A DNA stretch of 44,371 nucleotides from an uncultured Acidobacteriaceae bacterium. Lineage in GTDB: Bacteria; Acidobacteriota; Terriglobia; Terriglobales; Acidobacteriaceae. The notes below the pieces were generated by a model. That model was given only the letters and a program-made list of their open reading frames with translations, had not been told where the DNA came from and ran no database searches. Made by a program: the position numbers and the translations under genes. The number at the start of each line of letters is the position of its first letter. Within the stretch, counting starts at the first letter, position 1. Below, piece after piece: positions 31,767-40,810 of the stretch. Location: the NCBI GenBank assembly GCA_903911925.1, contig CAIWFH010000078.1, forward strand, positions 1-44,371, in the 5' to 3' direction.

Positions 31767-33197
31767 TTGGGCTTTAAGACAGGTGGGGCAAGCGGTTCCG
31801 ATGAGGATCTCGAGCGCGCCGTCTTGGTGGCGGTGGATTTTGGGACCCGCTCAAAATTCTCTCGTGCTGCTGGGAGCGCTGCGAGGGCGTCGGCAGCGCG
31901 CCTGGATGCCCGGGGCTTCGAATCAAGCATTCAAGAACTCGAACACGATGCCGGAGTTTCCCGCCCCGGCGCGGCCTTGTGGGCTCAAGCTGTTCCCGGT
32001 TTGGACGTAGAAGAATCCCTGGCAGAATTTCGCGAGTTGGTTTCAAGCGCGGGCGGGATGGTTGCCGCCGAGCTGATCCAGCGCCGCGACAGGCCCGATC
32101 CGGCTACCCTGATCGGCTCAGGCAAAGTGGAAGAGATTTCAGGGGTTGCCGCGTCGGTTGAAGCCGACCTGGTGCTGTTCGATCACGACTTGACGCCCAC
32201 CCAGCTCCGCAATCTTGAAACCGCGCTGCCTTGCCGCGTGCTTGACCGGACCCAGCTGATTCTGGACATCTTTGCCCGGCATGCGCGCACCAGCGAGGGC
32301 AAACTGCAGGTGGAGTTGGCGCAGTTGCAATACATGCTGCCGCGGCTGGCGGGGATGGGTAAAACCATGTCCCAGCTGGGCGGCGGCATCGGCACCCGCG
32401 GTCCCGGCGAAACCAAGCTTGAAACCGACCGCCGCCAGATTCAGCGCCGCATTGACCAGTTGAAGCTCGATTTGGAATCGGTGCGCCGGGTGCGCAAGCA
32501 GCAGCGGCAGCGCCGCGAGTCGGTTCCCGTGCCCACGGTGGCGCTGGTGGGCTACACCAACGCCGGCAAGAGCACGCTGTTCAACTGTCTCACCGGCGCC
32601 GGGGTGCTTCAATCGTCGAAGATGTTCGCCACGCTCGACCCCAAACTGCGGGCCATTGAACTGCCCAGCCGTCGCAAGGTGCTGCTGTCAGACACGGTGG
32701 GCTTTATCCGCAACCTGCCGCACACGCTGGTCACCAGCTTTCGCGCCACGCTTGAAGAAGTGGAACAGGCCGAGGTGCTGCTGCATGTCCGCGACGCCTC
32801 ATCAACCTACGGTGAGGAGCAGAAATCGCAGGTGGAGAAGGTTCTGGGAGAGCTCGAAGCCCTGGACAAGCCGCGCATCGAGGTGATGAACAAGATCGAT
32901 CTGCTGGAAGAACACGAGCGGCTAGGGCTGGCGAGCCGTGACGATGTGGCCGTATCGGCCCGTACTGGCGAGGGAATGGGCGCGCTGCTGGCGGCGATTG
33001 ATCGCGTTCTGCAATCCGATCCGGTCATCGAGGCGGAACTCAGGGTGCCGCAACAGGAGGGCGCTGCGCTGGCGGCCGTCGAGGCGGGAATGGTGGTGCA
33101 CAGCCGCGAATACGAGGGCAACCTTGTGCGGTTGCGAGTGAGCGGGCCGGCATCGCTCGTCGGGCGGTTGAGCAGGTTTCGGCGGCGGGATGGATAA
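31767..33197 (+). CDS. hflX: Ribosome-associated GTPase HflX
   Basis: GTPase that binds and splits stalled or stressed 70S ribosomes. The N-terminal HflX domain spans about 60-250 ([45 protein letters not shown] variant, [37 protein letters not shown]) with a coiled linker, then the GTPase domain: P-loop GYTNAGKST (262-270), switch I FATLDP, G3 [11 protein letters not shown], and G4 NKID. The start is TTG at 31767 with GGGGAGAG upstream; the first 45 residues are poorly conserved. Directly downstream of hfq. Confidence 0.95.
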   Translation: MGFKTGGASGSDEDLERAVLVAVDFGTRSKFSRAAGSAARASAARLDARGFESSIQELEHDAGVSRPGAALWAQAVPGLDVEESLAEFRELVSSAGGMVAAELIQRRDRPDPATLIGSGKVEEISGVAASVEADLVLFDHDLTPTQLRNLETALPCRVLDRTQLILDIFARHARTSEGKLQVELAQLQYMLPRLAGMGKTMSQLGGGIGTRGPGETKLETDRRQIQRRIDQLKLDLESVRRVRKQQRQRRESVPVPTVALVGYTNAGKSTLFNCLTGAGVLQSSKMFATLDPKLRAIELPSRRKVLLSDTVGFIRNLPHTLVTSFRATLEEVEQAEVLLHVRDASSTYGEEQKSQVEKVLGELEALDKPRIEVMNKIDLLEEHERLGLASRDDVAVSARTGEGMGALLAAIDRVLQSDPVIEAELRVPQQEGAALAAVEAGMVVHSREYEGNLVRLRVSGPASLVGRLSRFRRRDG

Positions 33198-33322
33198 GCT
33201 AGTTTCGTCTTCGAGCAACCGAGTTTACCAATGAAACTCCGAATCGGCTGGTGAGCGCAAATGCCCTGCAACCGCCAGTTGACGCTCTGATATTATGGCC
33301 AAACGAAAGGCAGTGGCAGAAA

Positions 33323-34372
33323 ATGAGTCGCATAACCAGTCTCAAACTCCAAAACTTCACTGCATTTGAGAACCTCGACCTCAAACCTTCTTCTGGGATC
33401 AACGTATTAATCGGGGTGAATGGAACGGGCAAGACCCATATCCTCAAGGTCCTATACGCTGCCTGCTCGATCACAGATGGCGAGGATAGGGACAAGCCAT
33501 TCGGCGTGAAGCTGCGCAATGTATTCAGCCCATATAACGGGGCGATTGGTCGCCTTGTTCGACGCAAGAAAGCCAGTTCTACGGCGCAGATCGAAATCGT
33601 TCGTGTCGATGATGTACGGCTCCGTGCGGAATTCTCGAATCATGCCACCCTGGTAGAAAGCACTCGAATGAAGAATGTTTCGGCTTGGACGCGAAGACCA
33701 CTTATAAGCGCATTTATCCCCGCAAAAGAGATGCTGGCGCTTGCCCCTGGTTTTATTGCTATCTCTGCAAAGCGGGAATGGTCTGTGGAGGAAATTTACA
33801 TTGATATCATCAAGAAGGCATACTTGCCCATTCTGACTGGACCAACTGGAAATGTTAGGAAGTCACTCCTTGATGCGCTCGAGAATGCTATCGTTGGCAA
33901 GGTAATCGTAAAAGGTCAGACCTTTTTCCTAAAGAACAGCCAGGGAGAGCTTGAATTTCCCTTATTAGCCGAAGGGATACGAAAGCTCGCGCTAGTTTGG
34001 TTGCTCATTCAGAACGGAACATTGACGAATGGGTCCATCCTCTTTTGGGATGAACCGGAGGCGAATCTCAATCCCTCGCTGATGGAGCAGGTAGTGAAGG
34101 TCATATTTAAGCTCCAGGAACTCGGAGTACAGGTGTTTCTTACGACGCATAATTATGTCTTGCTCAAGCAATTTGATTTACAGACTAACAAGAAATCAAA
34201 AATCAAGTATATTTCACTTTTTAGGGAGTCCGTTGCAGGAAAGCCAACGGGGCCGGTTTCCGCGACAGAGAGTGAAACATACAGCGGAATTGAGCCGAAC
34301 GACATCGCCGGGACTCTTGATCGGATTTACGATGACGAAGTGAAACGAAGCATCTGGGGATTGGCAAAATGA
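33323..34372 (+). CDS. AAA/ABC-type ATPase of a two-gene module
   Basis: Stand-alone ATPase of the RecF/SMC-like AAA_21 group, 349 residues. Residues 1-28 are the typical opening strand (ITSLKLQNFTAFENLDL). Walker A is G31-VNGTG-K37-T38; the signature-like segment is LLAEGIRKLALVWLL (214-228); Walker B is LFWDEPEANL with D243 and E244; the switch histidine lies in TTHNYVLLKQ (274-283). The middle (60-200) is a variable lid. ATG at 33323 fits the family start; a GTG at 33251 is possible. The gene is AT-richer than both neighbours and overlaps the next gene by four bases (ATGA). Related ATPases pair with nucleases in phage-defence systems, so a defence role is inferred. Confidence 0.86.
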   Translation: MSRITSLKLQNFTAFENLDLKPSSGINVLIGVNGTGKTHILKVLYAACSITDGEDRDKPFGVKLRNVFSPYNGAIGRLVRRKKASSTAQIEIVRVDDVRLRAEFSNHATLVESTRMKNVSAWTRRPLISAFIPAKEMLALAPGFIAISAKREWSVEEIYIDIIKKAYLPILTGPTGNVRKSLLDALENAIVGKVIVKGQTFFLKNSQGELEFPLLAEGIRKLALVWLLIQNGTLTNGSILFWDEPEANLNPSLMEQVVKVIFKLQELGVQVFLTTHNYVLLKQFDLQTNKKSKIKYISLFRESVAGKPTGPVSATESETYSGIEPNDIAGTLDRIYDDEVKRSIWGLAK

Positions 34373-34911
34373 AGACATTTCAGGAGGGGGATCTGGAATT
34401 TGAGTTTCCGGAACAAGCTGTTCCTCGTCGATTTGATGACTCAAAGACCCACCGGCTTACTCATTGCATGAAGGCGGTCGACTGCATTTTTGAGTGGGGA
34501 GGGGATACATTTTTTCTTGAAATCAAGGATCCAGATAACCCGAAGACTCAAACACGAGGCAGGGGTCAGTTCGAGAATGATCTACAATCTGGAGTGTTGA
34601 ATAGCAATCTTACTTACAAATACAGAGACTCATTTCTATATGAGTACGCTTCGGGCCGAGTTAGGGGAAAAGTACATTACATTGTCCTCCTTTGTATGAA
34701 AAGCCTGGATAGTTATATGCTGACAAGCCGAGGAGACGAATTGAAGAAGTACCTCCCTTTGGAAGGGCCAAGCGGTCCATGGCAAAAAGGCTTTGTGGCC
34801 AGCTGCGCGGTTTTGAATTTGGAGGCGTGGAAGCGCGTATTTGGTCAGTTTCCAGTGCGCCGTCTGAGTGAGACGAGTTCAGGGACAAATCAAAGCAAAA
34901 ATAGCGCTTAA
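34369..34911 (+). CDS. PD-(D/E)XK nuclease-like partner protein
   Basis: A 180-residue protein translationally coupled to the ATPase gene (ATGA overlap). Residues 36-54 show the core of a PD-(D/E)XK nuclease fold: D38 in MKAVDCIFEW, a beta hairpin, then E51-I52-K53 in FFLEIKDPDNP. A helix with Q67 (RGRGQFENDLQ) and a hydrophobic strand VHYIVLLCM (102-110) follow as expected. There is no signal peptide or membrane span. No named family is recognised. Base composition is AT-rich like the ATPase gene and unlike hflX and the NUDIX gene. A nuclease activity, possibly gated by the ATPase, is inferred from these residues only; it could also be an inactive nucleic-acid-binding relative. Confidence 0.75.
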   Translation: MKTFQEGDLEFEFPEQAVPRRFDDSKTHRLTHCMKAVDCIFEWGGDTFFLEIKDPDNPKTQTRGRGQFENDLQSGVLNSNLTYKYRDSFLYEYASGRVRGKVHYIVLLCMKSLDSYMLTSRGDELKKYLPLEGPSGPWQKGFVASCAVLNLEAWKRVFGQFPVRRLSETSSGTNQSKNSA

Positions 34912-34958
34912 GGGTGTGCGTTTTTCTGACGCTAGTGATCTCAATGCAAAGGAGGGGA

Positions 34959-35510
34959 ATGAATACAAGGCACTCCATCACCACGCTGTCAACCCGCGAA
35001 GTCTATCGCAACCACTGGATGAGCGTGCGCGAAGACGAGATTCTCCGCTCCAACGGGGAAAAGGGCATCTATGGCGTGGTTGACAAGGAGGACGGAGCGA
35101 TCATCCTGCCCATCGACCAAGGCCGCGTGTGGCTTGTGGAGCAGTTCCGCTACACCATCCAGGAGCGGGCGCTTGAACTGCCCCAGGGCGGCTGGGAGAT
35201 GGAAGTCGAAGACTCCGAGGAGCTTGCCCGCGGCGAACTGAAAGAGGAGCTGGGCCTGCATGCGGTCGAAATGACCAAGCTGGGGACCCTGTGGATTGCG
35301 TATGGCTTCCTGCGGCAAAGGCAGCATGTCTACCTCGCAACCGGGTTGACAGAAGTAGAAAAAGAGCCCGACCCCGAGGAGCATGACCTGGTGGTCCGCT
35401 CGGTTCCCGTGGCCGAGTTCGAACAGATGATGCTGGACGGCGTCATCCGCGACAACTGCACGCTGTCTGCCTGGGGACTCTACCTGCTGTGGAAGGCGCG
35501 GCAAGGCTAA
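34959..35510 (+). CDS. NUDIX hydrolase (ADP-ribose pyrophosphatase-like)
   Basis: Hydrolyses a nucleoside diphosphate linked to another group, ADP-ribose or ADP-sugars being the likeliest. The Nudix box is GGWEMEVEDSEELAR followed by GELKEELGL, with Gly where many members have Arg before the first Glu of REUXEE, a common variant. WLVEQFRYTIQERALELPQG upstream matches the ADP-ribose pyrophosphatase branch. ATG at 34959 has a strong AAAGGAGGGG site; 183 residues. It lies 47 bases after the ATPase/nuclease pair but returns to the GC-rich composition of the chromosome, so it probably does not belong to that module. Confidence 0.92.
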   Translation: MNTRHSITTLSTREVYRNHWMSVREDEILRSNGEKGIYGVVDKEDGAIILPIDQGRVWLVEQFRYTIQERALELPQGGWEMEVEDSEELARGELKEELGLHAVEMTKLGTLWIAYGFLRQRQHVYLATGLTEVEKEPDPEEHDLVVRSVPVAEFEQMMLDGVIRDNCTLSAWGLYLLWKARQG

Positions 35511-35748
35511 CCGGAATCGCATCGGTCTTTGCACACTGGCTCGAATGTGCGCTGATAGCGGCCAACGGACCATCCAGTCCTTTCCAATTCAAGTTCGATT
35601 TCCTCGTGGACTTGCGGGGGTAGAATCGATTATTTTGTCTCAGAGCGCCTCACCAACGAGTGAGCTTCCCACCTTCGCGCCGCAATTCACGATGAAGATT
35701 TGATCGATTCCTCATGCTTGTCTTGGACGACCAACACGGAGTCGGCCA

Positions 35749-37788
35749 TTGCACATCAGGACACCGCGTCTCCATAATCCTGTCTTTTTGCTTCCCTATC
35801 CAGGTGCAGAAGATGCCCGCGGCAAGAGCCTTCCCTTGATTTTTGTTCGGAGGATTACGCTCGCGGCTTGCGCACTTATCTGCCTCGAACTTGCTGCTTG
35901 TTCGGGCGTGTCCAACTCGGGATCGGTTCCTCCGCCGACGCAGGATTTTACGCTCGCAGTGACGCCAACTTCGTTAACCGTCCAGGCTGGCGGGGTGGGT
36001 TCCCCGGTCAGCGTGAAGGCCACTGCGGTGAACTCCTTCCTGGAGCCGGTCACGGTGACCATCACGGGGCTGCCCGCTGGCGTGACCGCGGATCCGTCTT
36101 CGCTTACCCTGGCTCCGGGTGTAGCGCAAAGCACCACGCTCATTGCGGCTTCAAGCGCTGCGGCGGCCACCGCGACGGTGACCTTCACCGGCACTTCAGG
36201 CAGCCTGACGCACCCGGCGCCACTGAATCTCACGGTGCAAGCGATTGTGACTATCCATGCGCCCGACGTGACCACGTACCACGACGATGTCGCGCGCGAC
36301 GGCCTCAACGCGCAGGAGACCATCCTGACGCCGAGCAATGTGAATTCCACCCAGTTCGGCAAGATCGGATTCGATACCGTTGACGGCCGGGTTGACGCCG
36401 AGCCGCTCTACCTGGCCAACGTGGCCGTGGGGACCGTGCAGCACAACATGCTTTACGTGGCCACCGAACACGACAGCGTGTACGCCTTCGACGCCGATAC
36501 GGGCGCGCAGGTCTGGAAGACGTCGATTCTGCCCAGCGGCGAAACTCCCAGCGACAACCGCGGCTGCAGCCAGGTGTCGCCGGAGATTGGGATTAGTTCA
36601 ACACCGGTGATCGATCGCCAGCAGGGAGCAAATGGGACCCTCTTTGCGGTGGGAATGAGCAAGGACGCCGGCGGTACTTACCATCAGCGGCTATACGCGC
36701 TTGACGTGGCCCTGGGCGCGCAGGCAGCAGGCAGTCCGGTTGAAATTGCCGCCACCTATCCGGGAACTGGCGAAAACTCATCCGGCGGCAATGTCGTCTT
36801 CGACGCGAAGCAGTACAAGCAGCGCGCGGCCCTGCTGTTGTTGAACGGGAACATCTACATGGGCTGGTCTTCGCATTGCGACATCCAGCCTTATACCGGC
36901 TGGGTGATGGCCTACAGCGAGTCAACGCACAAGCAGACGCAGGTGCTGAACCTGACTCCGAATGGCAGCGAAGGTTCTGTCTGGATGGCTGGCGACGGAC
37001 TGGCGGCAGACAGTGACGCAAACCTTTATTTTCTCGACGCCAACGGCACCTTTGACACCACCGTTGACGTCAACGGATTTCCGACCATGGGCGATTACGG
37101 GAACGGCTTCATCGAACTCTCAACCAATGGCGTTCTTTCGGTGGCTGACTATTTTGAGCCGTATAACACGGTGAGCGAATCCAGTGCCGACCAGGACCTG
37201 GGATCGGGCGGGGCCGTGGTGCTTCCCGACCAGGCGGACGCGCTGGGAGCGGTTCACCACCTGGTGGTGGGTGCCGGCAAGGACTCGATCATCTATCTTG
37301 CCGACCGGGACAACATGGGAAAGTTCAATTCTGGCGGGTCAAGCAACAGCAACATCTACCAGACAATCAGCGGCCAACTAGCCGGGCAGGTTTTTTCCAC
37401 GCCGGCATTTTTCAACGGCGTGCTCTACTATGGGGCGGTGGGAGATTCGCTGAAGGCCTTTCCAATAATCAACGCAAAGTTGGCAACAACGCCATCGAGT
37501 CAGTCGGCGGCTACGTTCGCTTATCCCGGAACAACGCCTGCCGTTTCATCCAACGGAGCTACAAATGGGATTGTCTGGGCGGTGGAATCCGGCACTTCAT
37601 CGCTCGCGGTGCTGCACGCCTACGATTCAACGAACCTGGGGCATGAGCTTTATAACAGCGGGCAGGCTGCCAACGGGCGAGACAGTTTCGGCAACGGAAA
37701 CAAGTTCATCACCCCGACGGTGGTGAACGGCAAGGTGTACGTGGGAACATCGGCGGGCGTTGCTGTTTTTGGATTGCTCGGTCCGTAA
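35749..37788 (+). CDS. Lipoprotein with Ig-like domain and PQQ-like beta-propeller repeats
   Basis: Exported lipoprotein of about 650-679 residues. The lipobox LELAAC puts the lipidated cysteine at residue 51 of the TTG-started form; a later TTG at 35836 would shorten the long pre-signal part, and no start has a good ribosome-binding site. Residues 64-165 form an Ig-like domain (FTLAVTPTSLTVQAGG, LPAGVTADPSSLTLAPG). From about 180 there are repeated propeller blades (MLYVATEHDSVYAFDADTG, ADRDNMGKFNSGG, VVNGKVYVGTSAGVAVFGL) of the PQQ-like type without evident cofactor residues. Probable role: surface or periplasmic binding. Confidence 0.82.
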   Translation: MHIRTPRLHNPVFLLPYPGAEDARGKSLPLIFVRRITLAACALICLELAACSGVSNSGSVPPPTQDFTLAVTPTSLTVQAGGVGSPVSVKATAVNSFLEPVTVTITGLPAGVTADPSSLTLAPGVAQSTTLIAASSAAAATATVTFTGTSGSLTHPAPLNLTVQAIVTIHAPDVTTYHDDVARDGLNAQETILTPSNVNSTQFGKIGFDTVDGRVDAEPLYLANVAVGTVQHNMLYVATEHDSVYAFDADTGAQVWKTSILPSGETPSDNRGCSQVSPEIGISSTPVIDRQQGANGTLFAVGMSKDAGGTYHQRLYALDVALGAQAAGSPVEIAATYPGTGENSSGGNVVFDAKQYKQRAALLLLNGNIYMGWSSHCDIQPYTGWVMAYSESTHKQTQVLNLTPNGSEGSVWMAGDGLAADSDANLYFLDANGTFDTTVDVNGFPTMGDYGNGFIELSTNGVLSVADYFEPYNTVSESSADQDLGSGGAVVLPDQADALGAVHHLVVGAGKDSIIYLADRDNMGKFNSGGSSNSNIYQTISGQLAGQVFSTPAFFNGVLYYGAVGDSLKAFPIINAKLATTPSSQSAATFAYPGTTPAVSSNGATNGIVWAVESGTSSLAVLHAYDSTNLGHELYNSGQAANGRDSFGNGNKFITPTVVNGKVYVGTSAGVAVFGLLGP

Positions 37789-37803
37789 GGCAATTGCGAC
37801 GCG

Positions 37804-39112
37804 CTACGGGCCGAAACCGCGGTTCATGTCCCACAGAGGATAGTGCGGAAGCGCGGCGGCCGGATCGGCGACGAACGCTTCGTTTTGAGCAACGATGTCG
37901 TGTGCCCGCTGCCGCGCCGCGGAGCCAACCAACTGGCGGCCCAGTGCAGGCGCAATTTCTCCGGCGCGCACCGTGCCGGGGGGGAGCAATCAATCCCAGG
38001 GCAATGAGCGGGCGTCCGTTTGTTCCTGCGTCGAAAAGCCCCAGCAGGGACTCGCGCAAAGTCTGCACCAAGCTGCTGCCGTAACGGTGAACCCATCGCT
38101 TCTCGATCACATCGATCAACCGCTCATAAGCTCTCTGCGCGTTCATTCCACGAGCGGTCAGGCGAACGGTTTTGCCGCGGCCGCCCGCTAAATCGGTTTC
38201 GACAACGACGTAGGGCCGGAGCCGCCATCCGATGCCGGCTTGCTCCGGCGAGCCTCCGGTGAGCCGCGAAATTTCGCTTACCGGTATTGGCTTCTCGCCA
38301 AGCGCGCGCAGAGCGTTTGCGCACAGCGCGAGAGGCGCCTCCGAGGCGGGTTCGAACTCGATTGCGAAGGCGAGCAGAATCTGCGACAGCAGGGTGGGTA
38401 GCGGAAGAGCCTGCGCGCCGGCAGAAACCCGGACGGGGAAGGCTTGCTTTCGCTCGCGAACTTCGATAAGACCGTGCGGCAAACCCACATTGAGCCCGGA
38501 TTCGATGGCCAGCAGACACTCGCGCAGCCTATCGAACCTGGCGTCGCCAAACCGGCTCCTCCAACGTTGTTCAATCGCATTGAAGAGCGGCGGCCAGATC
38601 GCTCTTGCCTGGGCGCCTTTCCCGGTGAGCCAGACCATCCAGCCGGCGCCAACGCCCCGTCCGCTGCCCCACCCGTTGTTTTCGCGAGCCGCGCCCGGCT
38701 GACGCCCGCCCGCCGGTTGCTCGGTTGCCGTCTGGGCCCCCAACGCGACATAGCCCCACCGTTCAAGGCAGCCGAGCATGAACTTGATTTGTTTCTGCTC
38801 GACGAGAGCCTGGGCCGCAAGTTCGCTAACCGTCAGCCCATTGCCGGGGACGAATCGCATGAGAATGGTCCACGCCAGCATCGACAAGTGCGCTCCGTGG
38901 TAGCCCGCCTCGTCCATGAGCAACTCGAATTCATTATCGAATTCGATGGTGAAGGCAACCAGAGCCTGCGATAGCAAAGCTGAGATCGGGCGATCACTAT
39001 CGTACCCAGGCGTCTGAGAAGCGGCGTCGCGGCTTGTTTCCTGAATCAACACTATGGCCAGTTTGATGCCAAACGGCCGTAAGACGGAGGTTTCAAGGCG
39101 CTGACGCGCCAA
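37804..39112 (-). pseudogene. Two-repeat winged-helix-like protein, frameshifted near its 3' end
   Basis: Possible regulator of unknown family. Two related halves are visible: LLSQALVAFTIEFDNEFELL with GAQARAIWPPLFNAIEQRWR, and LLSQILLAFAIEFEPASEAP with GMNAQRAYERLIDVIEKRWV; each includes a helix-turn-helix-like segment (LTVSELAAQ; IPVSEISRL), MarR-like in style. The frame breaks at seven G bases (37978-37984, C7 on the coding strand): before it the frame reads RPLIALGLIAPP, after it a different frame continues sensibly (GTVRAGEIAPALGRQLVGSA) to a stop at 37804 ending WDMNRGFGP. Without the shift a long Arg/Cys-rich tail would be made. It starts at TTG. Either an assembly indel, slippage, or a real mutation. 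Confidence 0.65.
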
Positions 39113-39165
39113 CTCGCCATCGGACCACTTCCATCGAGCGCAACTGGATTACCTGCTCCTGGACC

Positions 39166-40302
39166 CTATGGGCGTTCTTCCATGGGCACCCAATGGGCCG
39201 GGTAGGCGGGGCCGATGTACTCGGCGCGGGGACGGATGAGGCGGTTGTCGTCCAACTGCTCGATGACGTGAGCGGCCCAGCCGGCGATGCGGCTGATGGC
39301 GAAGATGGGTGTGTAGAGATCGATGTCGATGCCCAGCGTGGCGTAGGTTGAGGCGGAGTAGAAATCCACGTTGGCATTGAGCTTTTTGTCGGCATTGATG
39401 TAAAGCTCGATGGCGCGGGACATCTCGTACCACTTGGGATTGCCTGCGTCCTTGCCCAGCTTCTCGCTCATTTTGCGCAGGTGGGTGGCGCGGGGATCTT
39501 CGGTCTTGTAGACGCGGTGACCAAACCCTGAAATCTTCTGCTTGGCGGCCAGCATGTTCTTCACATAGTCCACCGGATCGGCTCCGGCCTTGTCGATGGT
39601 TAGCAGCAGGCGCATTACGCCTTCATTGGCGCCGCCGTGCAGCGGGCCCTTCAGCGCTCCAATGGCGCCGGTAATGGCCGAGTGAATATCGGCGAGCGTG
39701 GCTGCGATGACGCGGGCGGCAAAGGTCGATGCGTTCAACTCGTGCTCGGCGTGCAGCACCAGAGCCATGTCCAGCGTCTTGACCGCGGTTTCAGAGGGCT
39801 TCTCGCCGCGCAGCATCCACAGAAAATTGGCGGCGTGGTTCAGCGAGCGGTCAGGCGGCACCACCTCGAGACCTTTTCTCAGCCGGTCGTAGATGGCCAC
39901 GATCATGGCCAACTGCGCGGTCAGGTGGTAGCTTTTGCGCACATTGGCGTCGTGGGAGTTGTCTTTCTCATCGGCGTCGTAGAAGCTGAGCGCCGAGACC
40001 GCGGTGCGCAGCACTTCCATGGGAGTGGCCGAGGCAGGAATCGAGCGCAGCAGGCTTACGATGCGGAAATCGAGCCCGCGGGCCAGCGCCAGTTGCGAGT
40101 GAAACTCGCGCAATTCGAATTCATTGGGCAGAATGCCGTTCCAAAGCAGGTAGGTCGTTTCCTCGAAGGTCGATTTCTCGGCCAATTCGTGGATGTCAAT
40201 ACCGCGATAAGCCAAAACGCCGGCGTCTCCGTCGATCCAACAGATCCCGGAGTTCGCAGCGACAATTCCTTCAAGACCCTTACCTTGGACAGCTGTCGAC
40301 AT
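39166..40302 (-). CDS. gltA: Citrate synthase
   Basis: Condenses oxaloacetate and acetyl-CoA to citrate, entering the TCA cycle. The 378-residue form is the short, Gram-positive/archaeal-like type. GDAGVLAYRGIDIHELAE near 24-41, the oxaloacetate histidine region HAEHELNASTFAARVIAAT, LKGPLHGGANEGVM, and SGFGHRVYKTEDPR carry the active-site histidines; the catalytic aspartate lies in NVDFYSAS. The start at 40302 matches the family N-terminus (MSTAVQGKGLEGIVAANSG); the frame opens further upstream. Preceded by a good promoter at 40457-40486 and a leader of about 150 bases. It fits with the NAD-type isocitrate dehydrogenase elsewhere in the window. Confidence 0.96.
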   Translation of the reverse strand: MSTAVQGKGLEGIVAANSGICWIDGDAGVLAYRGIDIHELAEKSTFEETTYLLWNGILPNEFELREFHSQLALARGLDFRIVSLLRSIPASATPMEVLRTAVSALSFYDADEKDNSHDANVRKSYHLTAQLAMIVAIYDRLRKGLEVVPPDRSLNHAANFLWMLRGEKPSETAVKTLDMALVLHAEHELNASTFAARVIAATLADIHSAITGAIGALKGPLHGGANEGVMRLLLTIDKAGADPVDYVKNMLAAKQKISGFGHRVYKTEDPRATHLRKMSEKLGKDAGNPKWYEMSRAIELYINADKKLNANVDFYSASTYATLGIDIDLYTPIFAISRIAGWAAHVIEQLDDNRLIRPRAEYIGPAYPAHWVPMEERP

Positions 40303-40456
40303 AGCTCTTGGATCTCCCCCTTGCAGTGTTTTTCGTTGGCAGGTGCGTGGTTTTTCCCGGCATTCCACCCCAGCGACGAGGCAGGTGCCCCCTGAACATC
40401 CCAGGGACTCCGGTTTCTTTTGACCAGTCCGGTTGAAAGAAAATGCAGTAAAGATG

Positions 40457-40486
40457 TTTATAACGTAGGCATTCCATGATTGTCAC
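40457..40486 (-). promoter_or_regulatory. Sigma-70-like promoter of gltA
   Basis: Read on the minus strand: GTGACA (-35, 40481-40486), an 18-base spacer, TATAAA (-10, 40457-40462). Each box differs from the consensus at one base. Transcription would begin near 40450, about 150 bases before the gltA start. Confidence 0.6.
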
Positions 40487-40578
40487 GGAGTGCGGGACGG
40501 GAGACCATTTTAATAGGCCTACAGCCCGATTTGAAGGGGTTGCGGGCGGTTCGCGGGGAAGACAATCCCGGCTTTTTC

Positions 40579-40606
40579 TTGACTGGCCGGGTTCTTTCTA
40601 TATTCT
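40579..40606 (+). promoter_or_regulatory. Sigma-70-like promoter of the coiled-coil gene
   Basis: TTGACT (40579-40584), a 16-base spacer, and TATTCT (40601-40606). Transcription should start near 40613, leaving a structured leader of about 200 bases before the ATG at 40811. Confidence 0.6.
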
Positions 40607-40612
40607 GAAGGC

Positions 40613-40810
40613 TCCCCCGGGAATTTGGAGCTGCGGCTCCGCAACCGGGCCAGCCGGGGAGAATCCCGGTGCAACGACGGAGAATTCAAGGTCGAGAATC
40701 CTCCTTAACAGCGTCTAATAAAACAGGATGGCGTCATTGCCGCACCGCGTGCCGACAGGCACAAGGCAGAATTCCGCGGCCGGAACGCCACAAAGAGGAG
40801 AGGCAAACAC
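40613..40810 (+). promoter_or_regulatory. Structured 5' leader of the coiled-coil gene
   Basis: Local stems include GGAGC-TGCG-GCTCC (40627-40640), CCGGG-GAGAAT-CCCGG (40654-40669) and GTGCC-GACA-GGCAC (40749-40762). The sequence GAGAAT recurs three times within 45 bases. No established riboswitch consensus (cobalamin, TPP, SAM, glycine, cyclic-di-GMP) fits. Confidence 0.4.

Larger units (their letters stand above)
40303..40810. other. Divergent intergenic region between gltA and the coiled-coil gene
   Basis: About 500 bases without a gene. It holds a minus-strand promoter for gltA (40457-40486), a plus-strand promoter (40579-40606), and about 200 bases of GC-rich potential leader RNA with several stems (40613-40810). 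No known riboswitch core could be matched by eye. Confidence 0.65.

Noticed and set aside
40613..40810. Possible cobalamin riboswitch, suggested by CCGGGGAGAATCCCGG and GCAAC
   Set aside because: The required ordered core is missing and the downstream gene has no cobalamin link.
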